Shown here: one piece after another, positions 1-10,994 of the stretch
How the letters are laid out: each line of letters starts with the position of its first letter
How positions within the stretch are numbered: position 1 is the stretch's first letter
Translations under genes and position numbers: made by a program
Assembly: GCA_963931925.1 (NCBI GenBank)
Contig: OZ007570.1
Coordinates: 60,126,848 to 60,190,847 of the forward strand
Origin: Onchidella celtica
Taxonomy: Eukaryota > Mollusca > Gastropoda > Systellommatophora > Onchidiidae
DNA length: 64,000 nucleotides
Direction of reading: 5' to 3'
Notes under the pieces: generated by a model
Told to the model about the DNA's origin: nothing
Databases searched by the model: none
The model's input: the letters and a program-made list of their open reading frames with translations, nothing else

Positions 1-59
1 AGAAAAGTTAAGTGTAACTGCAAAAGCCCCATGATCCTCTTAAAATAAAGACCTCAAAT

Positions 60-240
60 GTAACCCAGCGGGAGTCGCAGTCGTTCAATCTGATTGGATA
101 AATGCTAGCCAATGAATGCAGTGTGAATGTCAACACTTTGAGACGCTTGAAACTGGATGACAGTTCATCCTATAATAATATGTAGAGAGAATAGGATAGC
201 AGACATTGGGTCACCTGCATACACTTGGTCTATTTCAATT
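60..240 (+). promoter_or_regulatory. Promoter block and probable noncoding exon 1 of lectin copy A
   Basis: The block runs from a CCCAGCGGGAGTCGCAGTCG motif (about 65-84) through TCTGATTGGATAAATGCTAGCCAATGAA, which holds a CCAAT box in each orientation, to a TATA-like stretch near 170-180. Much the same arrangement recurs at 29130-29300 and 29640-29815 upstream of copy C, and in shortened form at 27660-27700. The transcript start is inferred near 205. A donor GTATGT follows position 240, so about 205-240 would be an untranslated first exon spliced to the acceptor at 620-621. Seen: repeated blocks and splice consensus. Inferred: promoter role. Confidence 0.5.
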
Positions 241-621
241 GTATGTTGCTAATGTCGCTACTCTATTAGTGAAATGTTATATTAAAATATTATTTAGCTT
301 TTTTAAACAGTAGCTGGACCCACTGCAATTTTTTTGCGGGTGGGGGCATCATCCTTGTCATAATAATAAAGAACCAGTAGCCTTTTCTGATGAAATGCTA
401 AATTGAAGATTATGACTTCACATGCTATGTGACTTCTGTAATCTACGGTGGTCAAAGACACTGAACGTCAGACTACCCAGATATTATACTTCAATGTTGA
501 GATAGAAAATATCTTACAACATTAAGCCTGGAAACACTGTCATGTCAGTTGATGCCCGGGTCCAATTAGATGTATTATAGCCCATAATTATGACTGTTTC
601 TCTTTCTCTTTATTATCTCAG

Positions 622-750
622 AGATAAAAGTACATCTAGCAAATGTTTCATCTCTAACTGGTCGATTGGGAACTGTTTGTCGTAAGTCAATGATGCATAC
701 TAAAATGTTGAAGGTGCTTGTACTGGTTGTGAGTGGTCTGGTTTTTGCTG
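622..750 (+). CDS. Copy A exon 2: 5' UTR end and signal peptide
   Basis: The acceptor TTATCTCAG ends at 621. ATG at 690 (or 693) opens a Leu/Val-rich signal peptide, MLKVLVLVVSGLVFA. The donor GTGAGT starts at 751. Coding ends in phase 1, as in copy C. Confidence 0.7.
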
Positions 751-867
751 GTGAGTATCATTAATAAGGTATGTGATTCCTGCTGATTTCACTGAGTCGT
801 TTACTGTGATGTTATGTGATACATAACTTTCTGCAAGACATTATCTGCCAATATCAAATCTAAAGAT

Positions 868-1007
868 GGTGCCAAGTCTAGACCATCAGATAATCTGAAA
901 GTACCAAGTCTAGACCATCAGATAATCTGAAAGTACCAAGTCTAGACCATCAGATAATCTGATAGTACCAAGTCTAGGCCATCAGATAATCTGATAGTAC
1001 CAAGTGT
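868..1007 (+). repeat. 32-bp minisatellite in intron 2 of copy A
   Basis: Four full copies and a partial one of a 32-bp unit containing CCAAGTCTAGACCATC and AGATAATCTG, with very little divergence. A more diverged array of the same unit lies at the equivalent place in copy C (about 31589-31690), so the repeat predates the duplication and has since been homogenised or expanded in A. Confidence 0.9.
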
Positions 1008-1286
1008 GACAGGAGTCAGGTTCCCATTTTGTACAGATATAAATGCATGTACCACTACTTCATTTTCATGTCTCTCGGTATTATCCTCTGTCTCTCTTCA
1101 TCTTTCTTTGTCTGTCTGTCTGTCTTGTCTCTGTCTCTCTCATTTTTGTCATTCAACTCCCTCATGCGATATCAATAACGAGACAAAGGGTTGTGCAAAG
1201 CTCTTTTTTTCTTGTCATTGAGGCCACTACCTCTCTCTCTCTTAGCATAAACACATGAAACTCAGTATTCCCTGTTTCTCTTCCAG

Positions 1287-1378
1287 CTGGAGATTGCCGG
1301 CGTCCGCGTGACTGGATTTTGCACGACGGGATCTGTTACGGCTTTTCTCAAGGACAGATGACATGGGCTGACGCATTG
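1287..1378 (+). CDS. Copy A exon 3: N-terminal part of the C-type lectin domain
   Basis: Acceptor CTCTTCCAG before 1287, donor GTAGGT after 1378. It encodes the first disulphide pair of a long-form CTLD (GDC ... GICYGFSQG) and the TWADAL start of helix 1. 92 nt, the same length as in copies B and C. Confidence 0.75.
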
Positions 1379-2012
1379 GTAGGTTGTCTGTGCCAGTTGT
1401 TGTGAAATCTCAATAGGAAAAAACAATTTATCTGTGAAAGAAAAGAAGGAAAATCGAGGAAAGAAATGACAATAATAACTGCGTTAATGAAACCAAATGA
1501 CTGATCTAAGGACAAGTTGGAAAGAACTATAATTGGTGGAAAATTAAATCACAGGATTGGCATGGAAATATGATGGGAATGTGCCAGATTCTAACATAAA
1601 TTCTAATAATAACTCACTGATTAACAGGGATTTTGTCACTTGGCAATCAATATGTTTATTTTATGTTTTCTAGTACGCTGATTTCAAATCTGAAAACCGT
1701 TTTTTTCTGTCACGTCACATTTTTAGTTACTGTCCATTTTATGTCTAAAATTGATTTTTATGCAATATTGAATACACATTAATTTTTGTCCAGCAATACC
1801 TCCAACTATAAAATGATTATAGAAATGATGCAATGATGAAAACAGAGGTACGGAATAATGCAATGTCTAAAAAGAATCATCTTCAATGATGCAGTCAAGC
1901 TGATGCAATCCAGATGGTATATTGCCATACAATGGGCCTATTGTTTTAATGTTGCCATACTGTGGTAGAGAGATGTCAGCTTCCCCCAGCTCATTAACTC
2001 TTTGATAAGACA

Positions 2013-4860
2013 ATGAGTACTGTAATAAGAGGCTGTGTAAATCATCCTGACAACTTTTGTTATACACGTGGAAAATTTATTCCACAAGATCAGCGCAAAA
2101 AGTTGACAAGTAAAATGAAACTTGCATACAGACATTATTTCGGATGTAAAATTGGTTATAAAGACCAACCAGGGGCAACTCATGTGAGTTGCATGGCTTG
2201 CTATTCTGGACCATTGAAGTGATTTGATGGCCAGCCACAGAACATGCCTTTTGCTATACCGATGATCTGGTGTGAAGAAATAGATCATCACACTGACTGT
2301 TACTTTTGCATGACGAAAATTGCGGGGTTCTCAAAGAAAAACAAGTCATATATTGTATATCCAGACTGCCGATCAGCGCTGAAACCAGTGCCTCAAGTCG
2401 ACGAGAATCCCGTGCCCCTTCTACCTGCCTGATGAAAGCAATAGTACAGATGATGAATGTTTCATGATGACGATGAATTTGAGGCAGAAATTGGTGAAAA
2501 GATGCCGCACTTTAATTCATCAAGTAGAGCTTAATGACTTAATCAAATGCCTTTCCTTGTCCACGAAAAAGGCTGACGTACTCTCCTCTCGACTACAGCA
2601 ATGGAATCTTTTACAAAAGGTACCAGAATAACTGTGTTTCGTAATCGCCACAGAAATCTTGCATCTTATTTTCAAATGGAGAATGGCGATTTGCTTATGT
2701 AATGATATTAATGGTCTTATGAACGAGCTTGGGCATGATCACGTCCCAAATGAATGGAGGCTTTTTATAGATTCAAACAAGGCAAGTTTAAAAGCTGTAC
2801 TGTTACACAACGGTAACAGTAAGCCTTCTGTGCCATTAGCGCATGCATTGGGTTTAAAGGAAACTTATGAATCAATGAACCTTGTTCTTAAAGTGTGCCA
2901 GTATGGAAAACACAATTGGAACCATTGTGGTGATCTCAAAGTAAAATCGTTACTTCTTGGACTGCAGATGGGATATACCAAGCATAATGTGTTTCTTGTG
3001 CCCCTGGGATAGTCACGATGATGCCAACCATTATAATTATCAGAAAACAATGGCCAGAAACGGTTGATAACGTAGTTGGCAAATATGTTCAGCATTATTA
3101 TGCCGCTAGTAAATCCACAGAAAGTGTTCCTACGCCGCTTCACATAAAACTGGGATTAGTGAAGAAGTTTGTCAAAGCTATCTCAGGGAGAAATTCTGGG
3201 GCGACAAAAGTGAAGCAAAACTGAAAGAAGGTATTTTTGTGGGCCCTGAAATTTGTGCATTGTTGGCTGATGACTCATGTCAAGGTTAATCTTATAATTG
3301 TCGTGCTGGGTCACGACTTGTTTTTTTTGTCAGGGTTTCGTTGATTATAACCAGCGGAAATGTCCTTGAACTGTTTTCGTGAACAGTTTGTTTTTGTAAC
3401 GCTTTTTCTTAGAGATGGAAAGAAAGTGGGGCAAGATAGAATAAATGGATAGGTTAGCAGTGACGGGGCAGTTCTCGACCCCGTGATTTTGATGAACTCT
3501 AACAGGGGAAGAGAAGGGAGATAGTAAATTCGTACATAAAACGTAGAGGGGTTAGAGACTTTAGTAAGGGTTTTGACATGTTAATTTGCAGCCGGCCGCA
3601 CAGTATATAAGCGTGGCCATTCCTATGTTTGATCACTCCATGCAGAAATATCCATCTGTGCAGGCGGTCGGCGGGATTCTGCCAGAAGAATCAGAAGATT
3701 GTTATATTCATGTCTATGTCCATTATAGACACTGAAATGAGACCATATGCTCTTTGTGAGAATTACCCACTGCTGTTATCTTCTGTTCCCTGATTTCTGA
3801 TCAGGGACCAAGTGTAAGTGTCTGCCTGTTGATTCAACAATGAACGTGAAGCTGACCTTAATTTTCCAGTAGGAGTGCTACCGAAGAATGCAAGACTTCC
3901 ATGTATTTTAACTTGCAACTAGATCTAGCATGAATGTCTGGCATACACATTTGTAAATTGAAATTGATGTGTCTGGATGAGGCTGGGGATTGCCAGCCCA
4001 TCCTAGAGTAGATCTGGATCTAACTTAACTACGTCAGTTTGTATTGACGAGTTTGATCCTTTATAAGCGGTAGGCACAAATAACTGAGATAACATTGTCG
4101 TCTGAGACATTAGAATATTATTTGTTAGATAGTAGGCAGACTATATCTGAAAGATAGATAAGTAATAATTAAATTGTGAATGAGTCAGAATGATATAATC
4201 TTTTAGGAATCTAGAGGAGACTTCTAGTGATATATTATTGAATTTTCATTTGATCCTGCTGATGTTGTCTTTTTAGTATGTAAGAGCTAGACGAAATTTG
4301 TTAGGGATTTTAAAGTAAATAAATTTGTGGCCCTGCAGGTCCTTGATAAAACTTATTCGAATTGTTATTAGTATATGTGGCATGGTATGGAAGAGTAATT
4401 CCTAAAAACCTCTCGATATTTTAAATGCAGTCGTAACACCAATAATTCCATATAACCCAACTCGTAACAACTCATTTCAGGACTAACTAAATCCACTTGA
4501 ACTTGCAGCCTGGGAAGCATTCCGTTTGGTTGTGGAAAAATTTCTGGGAAATTACAGAACGGACAATTATTCTGACTTGGTGGAAAACTTGCTAAAAACA
4601 TACTGTCAGTTGGGAGCTCGTATATCTCCTAAAATGCACTTTCTGCACTCGCCTCTTGACTTTTTTGCCTTCCAATCTTGGAGATGTCAGTGATGAGCAA
4701 GCTAAAAGGTTTCACCAAAATATAAAGGTGATGGAAAACAGACATCAAGGTAAATTTTACCCCAATATAACGGGGGATTACTGTTGATTCCTTCAACGCG
4801 AAACAAACACTCCACAGAAGCGAAAGTGCAAGAGCCTGAAGCACTTCTGATTTATTCAAA
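2013..4860 (+). mobile_element. Decayed copy of a multi-copy YFCMT-type gene family, function unknown
   Basis: In order on the plus strand it shows GCVNHPDNFCYTRGKF, CYFCMTKIAGFSKKNK, EWRLFIDSNKASLKAVLLHN, GDLKVKSLLLGLQMGYTK, TPLHIKLGLVKKFVKAI and, after a gap, KFLGNYRTDNYSDL and FHQNIKVMENRHQGKF. These blocks match, in the same order, a family of long proteins that occur in many copies in arthropod, cnidarian and other invertebrate genomes. I know of no demonstrated function; a transposon origin is likely but I cannot assign the class. The coding parts are 2013-2430, about 2435-3290 and about 4490-4860. The copy is clearly broken in several places and very probably inactive. It lies inside an intron of lectin copy A. 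Confidence 0.7.
3291..4485. other. Unassigned 1.2-kb block inside the YFCMT-type relic
   Basis: This block separates two coding parts of the surrounding relic and encodes nothing I recognise. It starts with an inverted motif GTCGTGCTGGGTCACGAC (3298-3315), has a TATATAAGC box near 3604 and AATAAA near 4317. It could be an intron, or a separate insertion such as a lone terminal repeat, but no convincing flanking duplication was found. Confidence 0.3.
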
Positions 4861-5322
4861 GGGTGCTGCTAATTTGTAAGTTATTATATTATTGTTTTGA
4901 TAGTTAATCTAGAGACTCCCTTGGAAATGTCTTAAATAATAATCAGAATGTAGCTTTTATTCTCAGTGATATTTCTATGTTTATGTTTCTAAGTAAAAAT
5001 GGTAACCTTAAATATCACAAGAACTTGACGTGCTATCTCAGATCTGACTTCAGACCTGAAATCAGCGACCCAAAAGTACTTAAAACCACACAACGTTTTT
5101 CCAGGTGGCAGAAAAAAGTTGAAATTTGTTGACCAGTGATAAGCTGCGCCATCTCTCACAAACGGAAAGAGGATATTGAGCTAAGAAATAAAAATTCGTT
5201 TCTTTCTAAATACATAATGTTAAATAATTATGATTGTGGATACTAAAACAAATCATTTCGGCCCAAGCAATTTATTTGAGTCAGAATGATACTTTACGAC
5301 ATATTTTATCTTCCCATTGCAG

Positions 5323-5413
5323 ACTTTCTGTCGTGCATATGACGGGACTCTGGTTGAGCCAAGAGATGCTTCACTGAACAAATGGTTGATACAGGAAATT
5401 AAAAAACGCAACA
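5323..5413 (+). CDS. Copy A exon 4: TFCRAYDGTLVEPRD segment
   Basis: Acceptor CATTGCAG before 5323, donor GTAAGA after 5413; 91 nt, phase 0 to phase 1, as in copy C. It carries the third conserved cysteine and helix 2 of the CTLD (VEPRDASLNKWLIQEIKKRN). Confidence 0.75.
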
Positions 5414-5549
5414 GTAAGATTTCAGTCCTCTTCATAATTAAAAAGACTTTACCATGACTGCAACAATATTTCAAGTTGGACAACCATTTAGAGGTGACAG
5501 AGTATGTGTTGTCCATGTGACATTTATAAATGGCATGTTGGTGTTCAGT

Positions 5550-7250
5550 TCCAAAAGAAGATATTTCTTGTTATTCTTCTTGGTCCAGAGTCAACGTGCA
5601 GTGGATGATTGCTTTAAAATAAATTTTGAAAGATGTTTATTCCGTGTCAAGCAACTATGCGTCCATGGCATATGGATGGCAGCATTTGTCTATTGTGTCT
5701 TTTACGTGTGGCAAATAGCTTTCTGTCTGACACTGGCTTTACTGTTGGACACGGCATTACACTTTAGACGAATCGCCCACCAAACGAATATAAAAGAGTG
5801 ATTGTCCACAGATGGTGTCACTAGACACAATGTTCCAAGCGGCCACGGTCAGCCTATAATCATTGACCTTGCTGGCAACCAGGAATTAGATTATTTTGTG
5901 CCTGGTGTCTAGATTTGGGAAACCTTCTCTTTCCAGGCATGATGCGTGAGAAAACCTGTGACTTGAAATTCAACAATAATTATACACAATCAACTTGTGT
6001 GAAAGAGAAGACAAGGATTTAATGTTGACTTTAATGTGAATTCCACATCATCATCATCATCATTGCCTTTCTCAGCCTGGATCAGGGTATAGGCCACCAA
6101 CAAACACTTTCCATCCCTCTCTATCATGGGCCAGTCTCTTTACATTATTCCAAGTCTTTCCGCTTCGTTGCACATCATTTTCTCTGGCTCTTCTCCACGT
6201 TCCGCGCGGCCTTCCTCTTGATCTCTTGCCCTGGGGATTCCAATCCAATACCTTCTTCGCGATGCTGTTTCCTGGCCTCCTGAGAGTGTATACCAGGTTC
6301 TAAATCCACATGCATTTAGAATGTAGGCATGTGATTTTAGTAGTAAAGTAATAACAAACAAACGAACAAAAATGCTTTTATCTGAGCCCTTCGACACAAA
6401 GCGAACTAAAAAAAAGGAATCTTTCTGCCTCTTTTTAAGTCTTCAAATATAAAAATAAACCTTCTGCGGGTCGAAAGGGAGGCACCTTCAAAAGTTCATG
6501 CAAATCCGAGCCGTGAGAGCAGCAGTAGGTCTGGTAAAAAAATTGGTGAGTTTTTGTTTTTTATTTTATAGATTCTTCCCCAACCCTTTAATTTGCGTTT
6601 TCTATCCATTCACTTCATCCAGATGCACACTGTGAACAAATTAATTAAATTATTCATTCTCCAATCTGTACAATACGCGTCATTTTATAGTTTTTCCTCT
6701 CTGTATGTGTAAATAGAGATCAAAGAACTAACAAGTAAAATTTCATTTCTTTTTAAATAGATGGTCTTTAGTATTCTGTCTATGGCCATTAAATCAAGCC
6801 GTTTCAGTCCAAGCAATTTATCTCTGAACGAGAACCACAAATTGTTCACAATAGCGGGGAAATTGTCGAAAGATTTTCAAATGACTGCATAACAAACAGA
6901 CAGAGATGTAGACAGACGACAAGTTTAGATGTCATCGCTTGAGATCTTTGACGCTGAAAATGCAAAAGTTACAAACAGGAAAGTGTTACTTGAAACTAGA
7001 AAGTCGAGACACAAAGGCAAAAATATTCACTAAAATTCAGTTTGTGATAGTACGCTCGTGTCAAGTTGCGGATGTTAGTCTAAACTTGTGTAAAAATCAT
7101 GACACTAGTTCCTTTTACAGTTTACTGTGTGACCGGAACCAGGCACAGGCAGGTACCAAAATTCTAATTGAAATGTTATTGTGATATGTCATTGTAGTCT
7201 CAGAATATGGAATAGTAGCAGGTAGTATGCAGTCTTATTACTCTTTTCTA
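5550..7250. other. Intron 4 of copy A: insertion absent from copy C
   Basis: Flanking intron sequence (5440-5540 and 7400-7520) aligns with copy C (47370-47480 and 47800-47900), but this 1.7 kb does not. It holds the LINE 3' end at 6046-6300 and, at about 6700-6870, a second copy of the intron stretch that normally precedes exon 4 (compare 5155-5310), without the exon. No gene recognised. Confidence 0.5.
6046..6300 (-). mobile_element. LINE 3' end with (TGA)n tail
   Basis: On the minus strand the fragment reads a WNVKRLAHDREGWKVFVGGL-like peptide followed by a stop and a (TGA)n tail, which appears on the plus strand as CATCATCATCATCATCAT at about 6047-6064. This ending is typical of APE-type non-LTR retrotransposons of molluscs. 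Severely 5'-truncated. Confidence 0.55.
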
Positions 7251-7521
7251 GACAAAGAAGACTGAACACTTTTCAAAAGTAGTCCTGCCTATCTTGGGCA
7301 AACACAGCAGGCTGAAAGACAACGTCCCCCCCCCCCCCCACCCACGCCACCAGGCCCCCAAGCCACTTTTGGAAGCACAGCCGTTTGATGGTCAAAAAGT
7401 TATGGGGGACACATACAGACATTGGCTTTTATTTTATGATGACATGATGCAAAGTGGATACAAATTTATTGAAAGTTTGATCTTTCTAATACATAATCTT
7501 GGTTGGCCTTTTAATTTTTAG

Positions 7522-7641
7522 TGCAGGCTGTCTGGATAGGCGCTACTGATCATATTAAAGAAGGGCAGTTTAAATGGTTGAGTGATAACTCACTTTTAGG
7601 ATTCCGTGGCTTTTATTCCGGTCACCCTGATGACGCCGGAG
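7522..7641 (+). CDS. Copy A exon 5: WIGA and xPD motifs
   Basis: Acceptor TTTTTAG before 7522, donor GTAAGT after 7641; 120 nt, as in copy C. It encodes VWIGATDH and SGHPDDAG. The calcium-site motif is HPD here, against the usual QPD or EPN. Confidence 0.75.
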
Positions 7642-9057
7642 GTAAGTAAAACTTGTCCGCACTGAATCGCACCGGCTGCACAGAATGCACCTAATGATAC
7701 GTAAAAATCCTATGGAGGAAAGTTCAGTCTTAATTCTATTGTTATCCAAAGAAAGAATTTGGTTACGCAAGCCATAAAAAGGGAGAGCATGGGATCTGAT
7801 GGATGGTCAAGATCATTAAGTAGCGATAACATTCACTAATTTGAACATTGTCTGTAATATGAGAAAAGCCACGTCCACATTATGCAGAGTGGACACACTA
7901 GAGCACATCAGTTGGTCAGTCCACCACGCATCGTTTCTGTTGTTGTTTTCTTAGTTATCAATTGATTGATCTTTTCCCGCTCTCAGTATCGCTTATTGTA
8001 AAACTTGGTTTTTAATACTTAGCAGAGAGAATCGAATTGCACTGAAATGGATAATGATGTTGGGAATGCAAAGTTTATGGTTTATTCAAAGCGACAGGTG
8101 AAACATCACAATAAATAACAAAATATCCATGATAGAAAATATTGATATAAACCAGGTGAACAACATTTCTCTTATTTTTGTTATCGAATAGAATTATAAG
8201 ATATAATAGAGAGTATAAGAGTCAGGGATGTACAGCAATTCAAGGAAAAAGGGATGGAGAGACGGTCCGGCGGGCCATGCCCTCGCAAGGCAAGAGATCC
8301 TCTCTTTGAGACTAAACAGGAAAAAACATTATAACCCACGCAAAATATGGGAAAGCACAGTGACCTACATTGCACCCATTATACATAATAATAGAAATAC
8401 TACTACCAATAATAATAACAATAACACGCCACTTGGAGAGCAGAAGGTTGAAGAAGTAAAGCCGAGTAAAAGGAAAGGGGAAGAGTTTAGGGTGACGTAG
8501 ACAAGTTTAAAATCCCAGTGAAAGATAAACTGATGGGGTGAAAATGAACGGGAAGGGAAGAGGGAATGAAGAGGGAAGAAACGCAAGAACAGTTCAACAA
8601 ATACGCAAATAACCCAGAGGAACTGTTTAGTGTGTGCAAGTCAGCCAGCAGAAAGGTAAACTGTATAAAACAAGGAAGGACAAAGTAAATAAAAAAAAAA
8701 CAACTAATAAAAACAATAGGAACATAGGTCATAGATTATAATATGGATAATGAAACGAGACAGTGGAGATCTCAGATGACAATACAAGTGAAGTGGGACA
8801 GAATTGAAGGTAATGATTAACTGTGGTGCCTCGGGATGTCCATACCGAGAGGGAATCTGTGGCATCAGTATGTGGACAAAGGCAAACTCTGCTGTGTAAT
8901 TCGTGCATAAACCTTAATTGTGGAAAGGCATCAAGAATTATGTTATTCAAAGCTGACTATTCAGGTAAGAAAAGCTTATAGTTACTGAGCTCATGATTAA
9001 TGTGTATTGGAAATAACTTCTTGCTTACAGTGTGACTACTTTATGCCTTGATTGCAG
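7642..9057. other. Intron 5 of copy A, collinear with copy C
   Basis: Long stretches match intron 5 of copy C, for example 7860-7950 with 48235-48320 and 8090-8560 with 48470-48950. Open frames seen here are low-complexity and unlikely to be coding. Confidence 0.6.
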
Positions 9058-9155
9058 GTAATGAAGAGTGTTTGCATTTCGCGTAAGAGCACAATTATGG
9101 GTGGAATGATCACCAATGTGAAGGGATAATGAACTTCGTATGCCAAAAAATGTGA
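9058..9155 (+). pseudogene. Copy A exon 6 with premature TAA
   Basis: Acceptor ATTGCAG before 9058. The frame continued from exon 5 reads GNEECLHFA, then TAA at 9084-9086. Beyond it the same frame reads EHNYGWNDHQCEG and NFVCQK to TGA at 9153-9155. A single sense-to-stop change is enough to explain it. A canonical AATAAA lies at 9429-9434. Confidence 0.75.
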
Positions 9156-9359
9156 GGTAACTATTTATTGCTTTACAGTACTGAAATGTTTTCTCTCTTC
9201 AGAAGGTTTAATCTATGGACGTCGTTGAACTGTTCATGGTTTTGTTGATACTTTTTTATGCTGACTGATAAATAGTAGTTAAAAAAAGCATTGGATGATT
9301 TATAAAGACACAATTTTTTCCTTGACACGATTATTATGCTGATATAATTCTACAGTGCC

Positions 9360-10985
9360 CTAAAGTGATGAAATTTCAAGAAAGAAGAAGAAAGCCGAAA
9401 TCACCCCATTTATGTTGTTTTGAAGTAAAATAAATGCTGCACGACGACAGCAGTTTGGTGACTACTGTGCCAAGGCAAACAGAAAATCCGCATCCCATCG
9501 TTGAGTGTCACAGTGTGTTTTAAATAAGAGTGTCATGTTCTTGTTCTGTAACAATCGCATGGTGCTTTTGTTTTCACAACACAGTGGGCACATTTCATGG
9601 GTTTAGTCCATAGCATAACATGGCATAAATATAATTTCTATACTAATTACCAGAAATGAGAAGTCTACTGATTCGCAGAACTACTTATGTGGAAAAGCAC
9701 AGAACTAAGTCGGACACGAGCGAAACTCTGTAATAAAATCAATATGACTACATCTTTTAATGAATACTCAGACAACTCAAGATGGTTACAGTTGACATCT
9801 CCGCAATGGAAAATACGCGTTTTCCTTCTGTTGCAGACCATTGAAGAGCTAATACTTTGACACTCTTCGTGGCCCGATAGGACGATCTCAAAAGGTATTT
9901 CCAAGAAGTAGCAGATATCGGATCTTCTCTCATATTTTTATCTTAAAATTCATTTCAAGTCTCACCTTTGCACAGACACAGAAAATGTTTGTTATCTCAA
10001 AATGTAATTTTACGAAAGTTTCAATTTTCTTTATGATACCGTTCTAACAAGCATATACCTAAATTATTCTGCCATCTTTCTGTCACTATTGGTAAAAGAT
10101 TAATGACATTATTCAGAACTATGGAAATTTTAAAACATATTATCTGATATGTTGAACAAAGCAGAGAACTATGATTATTTCGTCCTGTCCATACAGGTGA
10201 ATTAAAATCAACCAAATCAGCGCACGTGCCTGTGTAAAAAGAAAAAGGTGAGATATTATTTTCTGATAACACAATATCAGTAGAATTAAAGCATTGAAAA
10301 AAAAAAAAGTGTTTTCTCATGTTTTTGTCATCTTGAATACAGTGGAATGTTTATGTTTGTATATCTATTCATGTTGATCTTTCAAATTTGAGAACATAAC
10401 AGGAGTCTAAGTAGTACATATGTACACAAAACAACAATGAGACCAGGAGAGATAAAATTCAATTTCAATATGAAAGAATAAAATCTATAAAAGAAACGGT
10501 GATACAAAGTACAGTCTGGGCTTTTTTTTTGTTTGTTTTGTTGTTGTGGTAATTGTTTCTTGAATCAGACAATCCAATGTTTACTACTACAACCTCTACT
10601 ACATCATCTTCCAGTCTCCCTTATCCTCCAACTATTGCAGATGTTATTTTGTAATAGATGTTCTTTCAAACTGGATTTACCGCCCCCGCCCCCCCACCCA
10701 ACTCCCCGTTTCTTAACATTTAATGACCTTCATCAATTACTATGACCCACTACACACTGCTGTTTCTAAATCTCACCATGATAAGATTTAAGTTACTTCT
10801 CTCACTCCTATTCCCTGTCCATTTATCCAGACACATAAGAAACATTACGTTTGATTTACTATTAATTCGCGACATCAATAAACAATGATCAAGCGGTAAA
10901 ATATGATTCCTATCACACACCCACATAAAGTTTATTACAAGAGATACTTTCAAAAGCTCTCCAGTGGAAAGAAAATAATAATATA
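9360..10985 (+). repeat. 3' flanking module of lectin copy A
   Basis: This noncoding flank is collinear with 50080-52110 behind copy C, and its distal part (about 9900-10780) also with 12370-13450. It ends with a C-rich run (10680-10702) and a TTCTAAATCTCACCATG stretch shared by the 12.4-kb copy. No coding potential recognised. Confidence 0.6.
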
Positions 10986-10994
10986 CCTAATATG

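Larger units (their letters stand above)
690..9155 (+). pseudogene. C-type lectin copy A, secreted, with an early stop in the last exon
   Basis: The parts match copy C one for one: 622-750 (start codons at 690 and 693), 1287-1378, 5323-5413, 7522-7641 and 9058-9155. All have splice consensus and the same phases as C (coding lengths 61, 92, 91, 120 and 98). The protein starts with a hydrophobic signal peptide (about residues 1-20), then AGDC, CYGFSQG, FCRAYDG, WIGATDH and GHPDD. TAA at 9084-9086 ends it after 130 residues. The same frame then stays open to the family stop at 9153-9155 and encodes GWNDHQC and NFVCQK, so about 22 residues with the last two conserved cysteines and the WND motif are lost. 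Without those cysteines the CTLD fold should not close. Most likely a young pseudogene; alternatives are a truncated product or a sequencing error. A 2.9-kb decayed element lies in its third intron (counting the noncoding exon). Confidence 0.75.

Noticed and set aside
868-1007. Regular repeats reminiscent of a CRISPR array
   Set aside because: No unique spacers; a head-to-tail minisatellite in an animal intron.
5454-5801. 115-codon plus-strand frame
   Set aside because: Crosses the boundary between paralogous intron and inserted sequence and shows no known domain.
8365-8732. Overlapping minus-strand frames with hydrophobic and Ser-rich peptides
   Set aside because: Complement of an A/G-rich intron stretch that is collinear with copy C but not conserved as protein.
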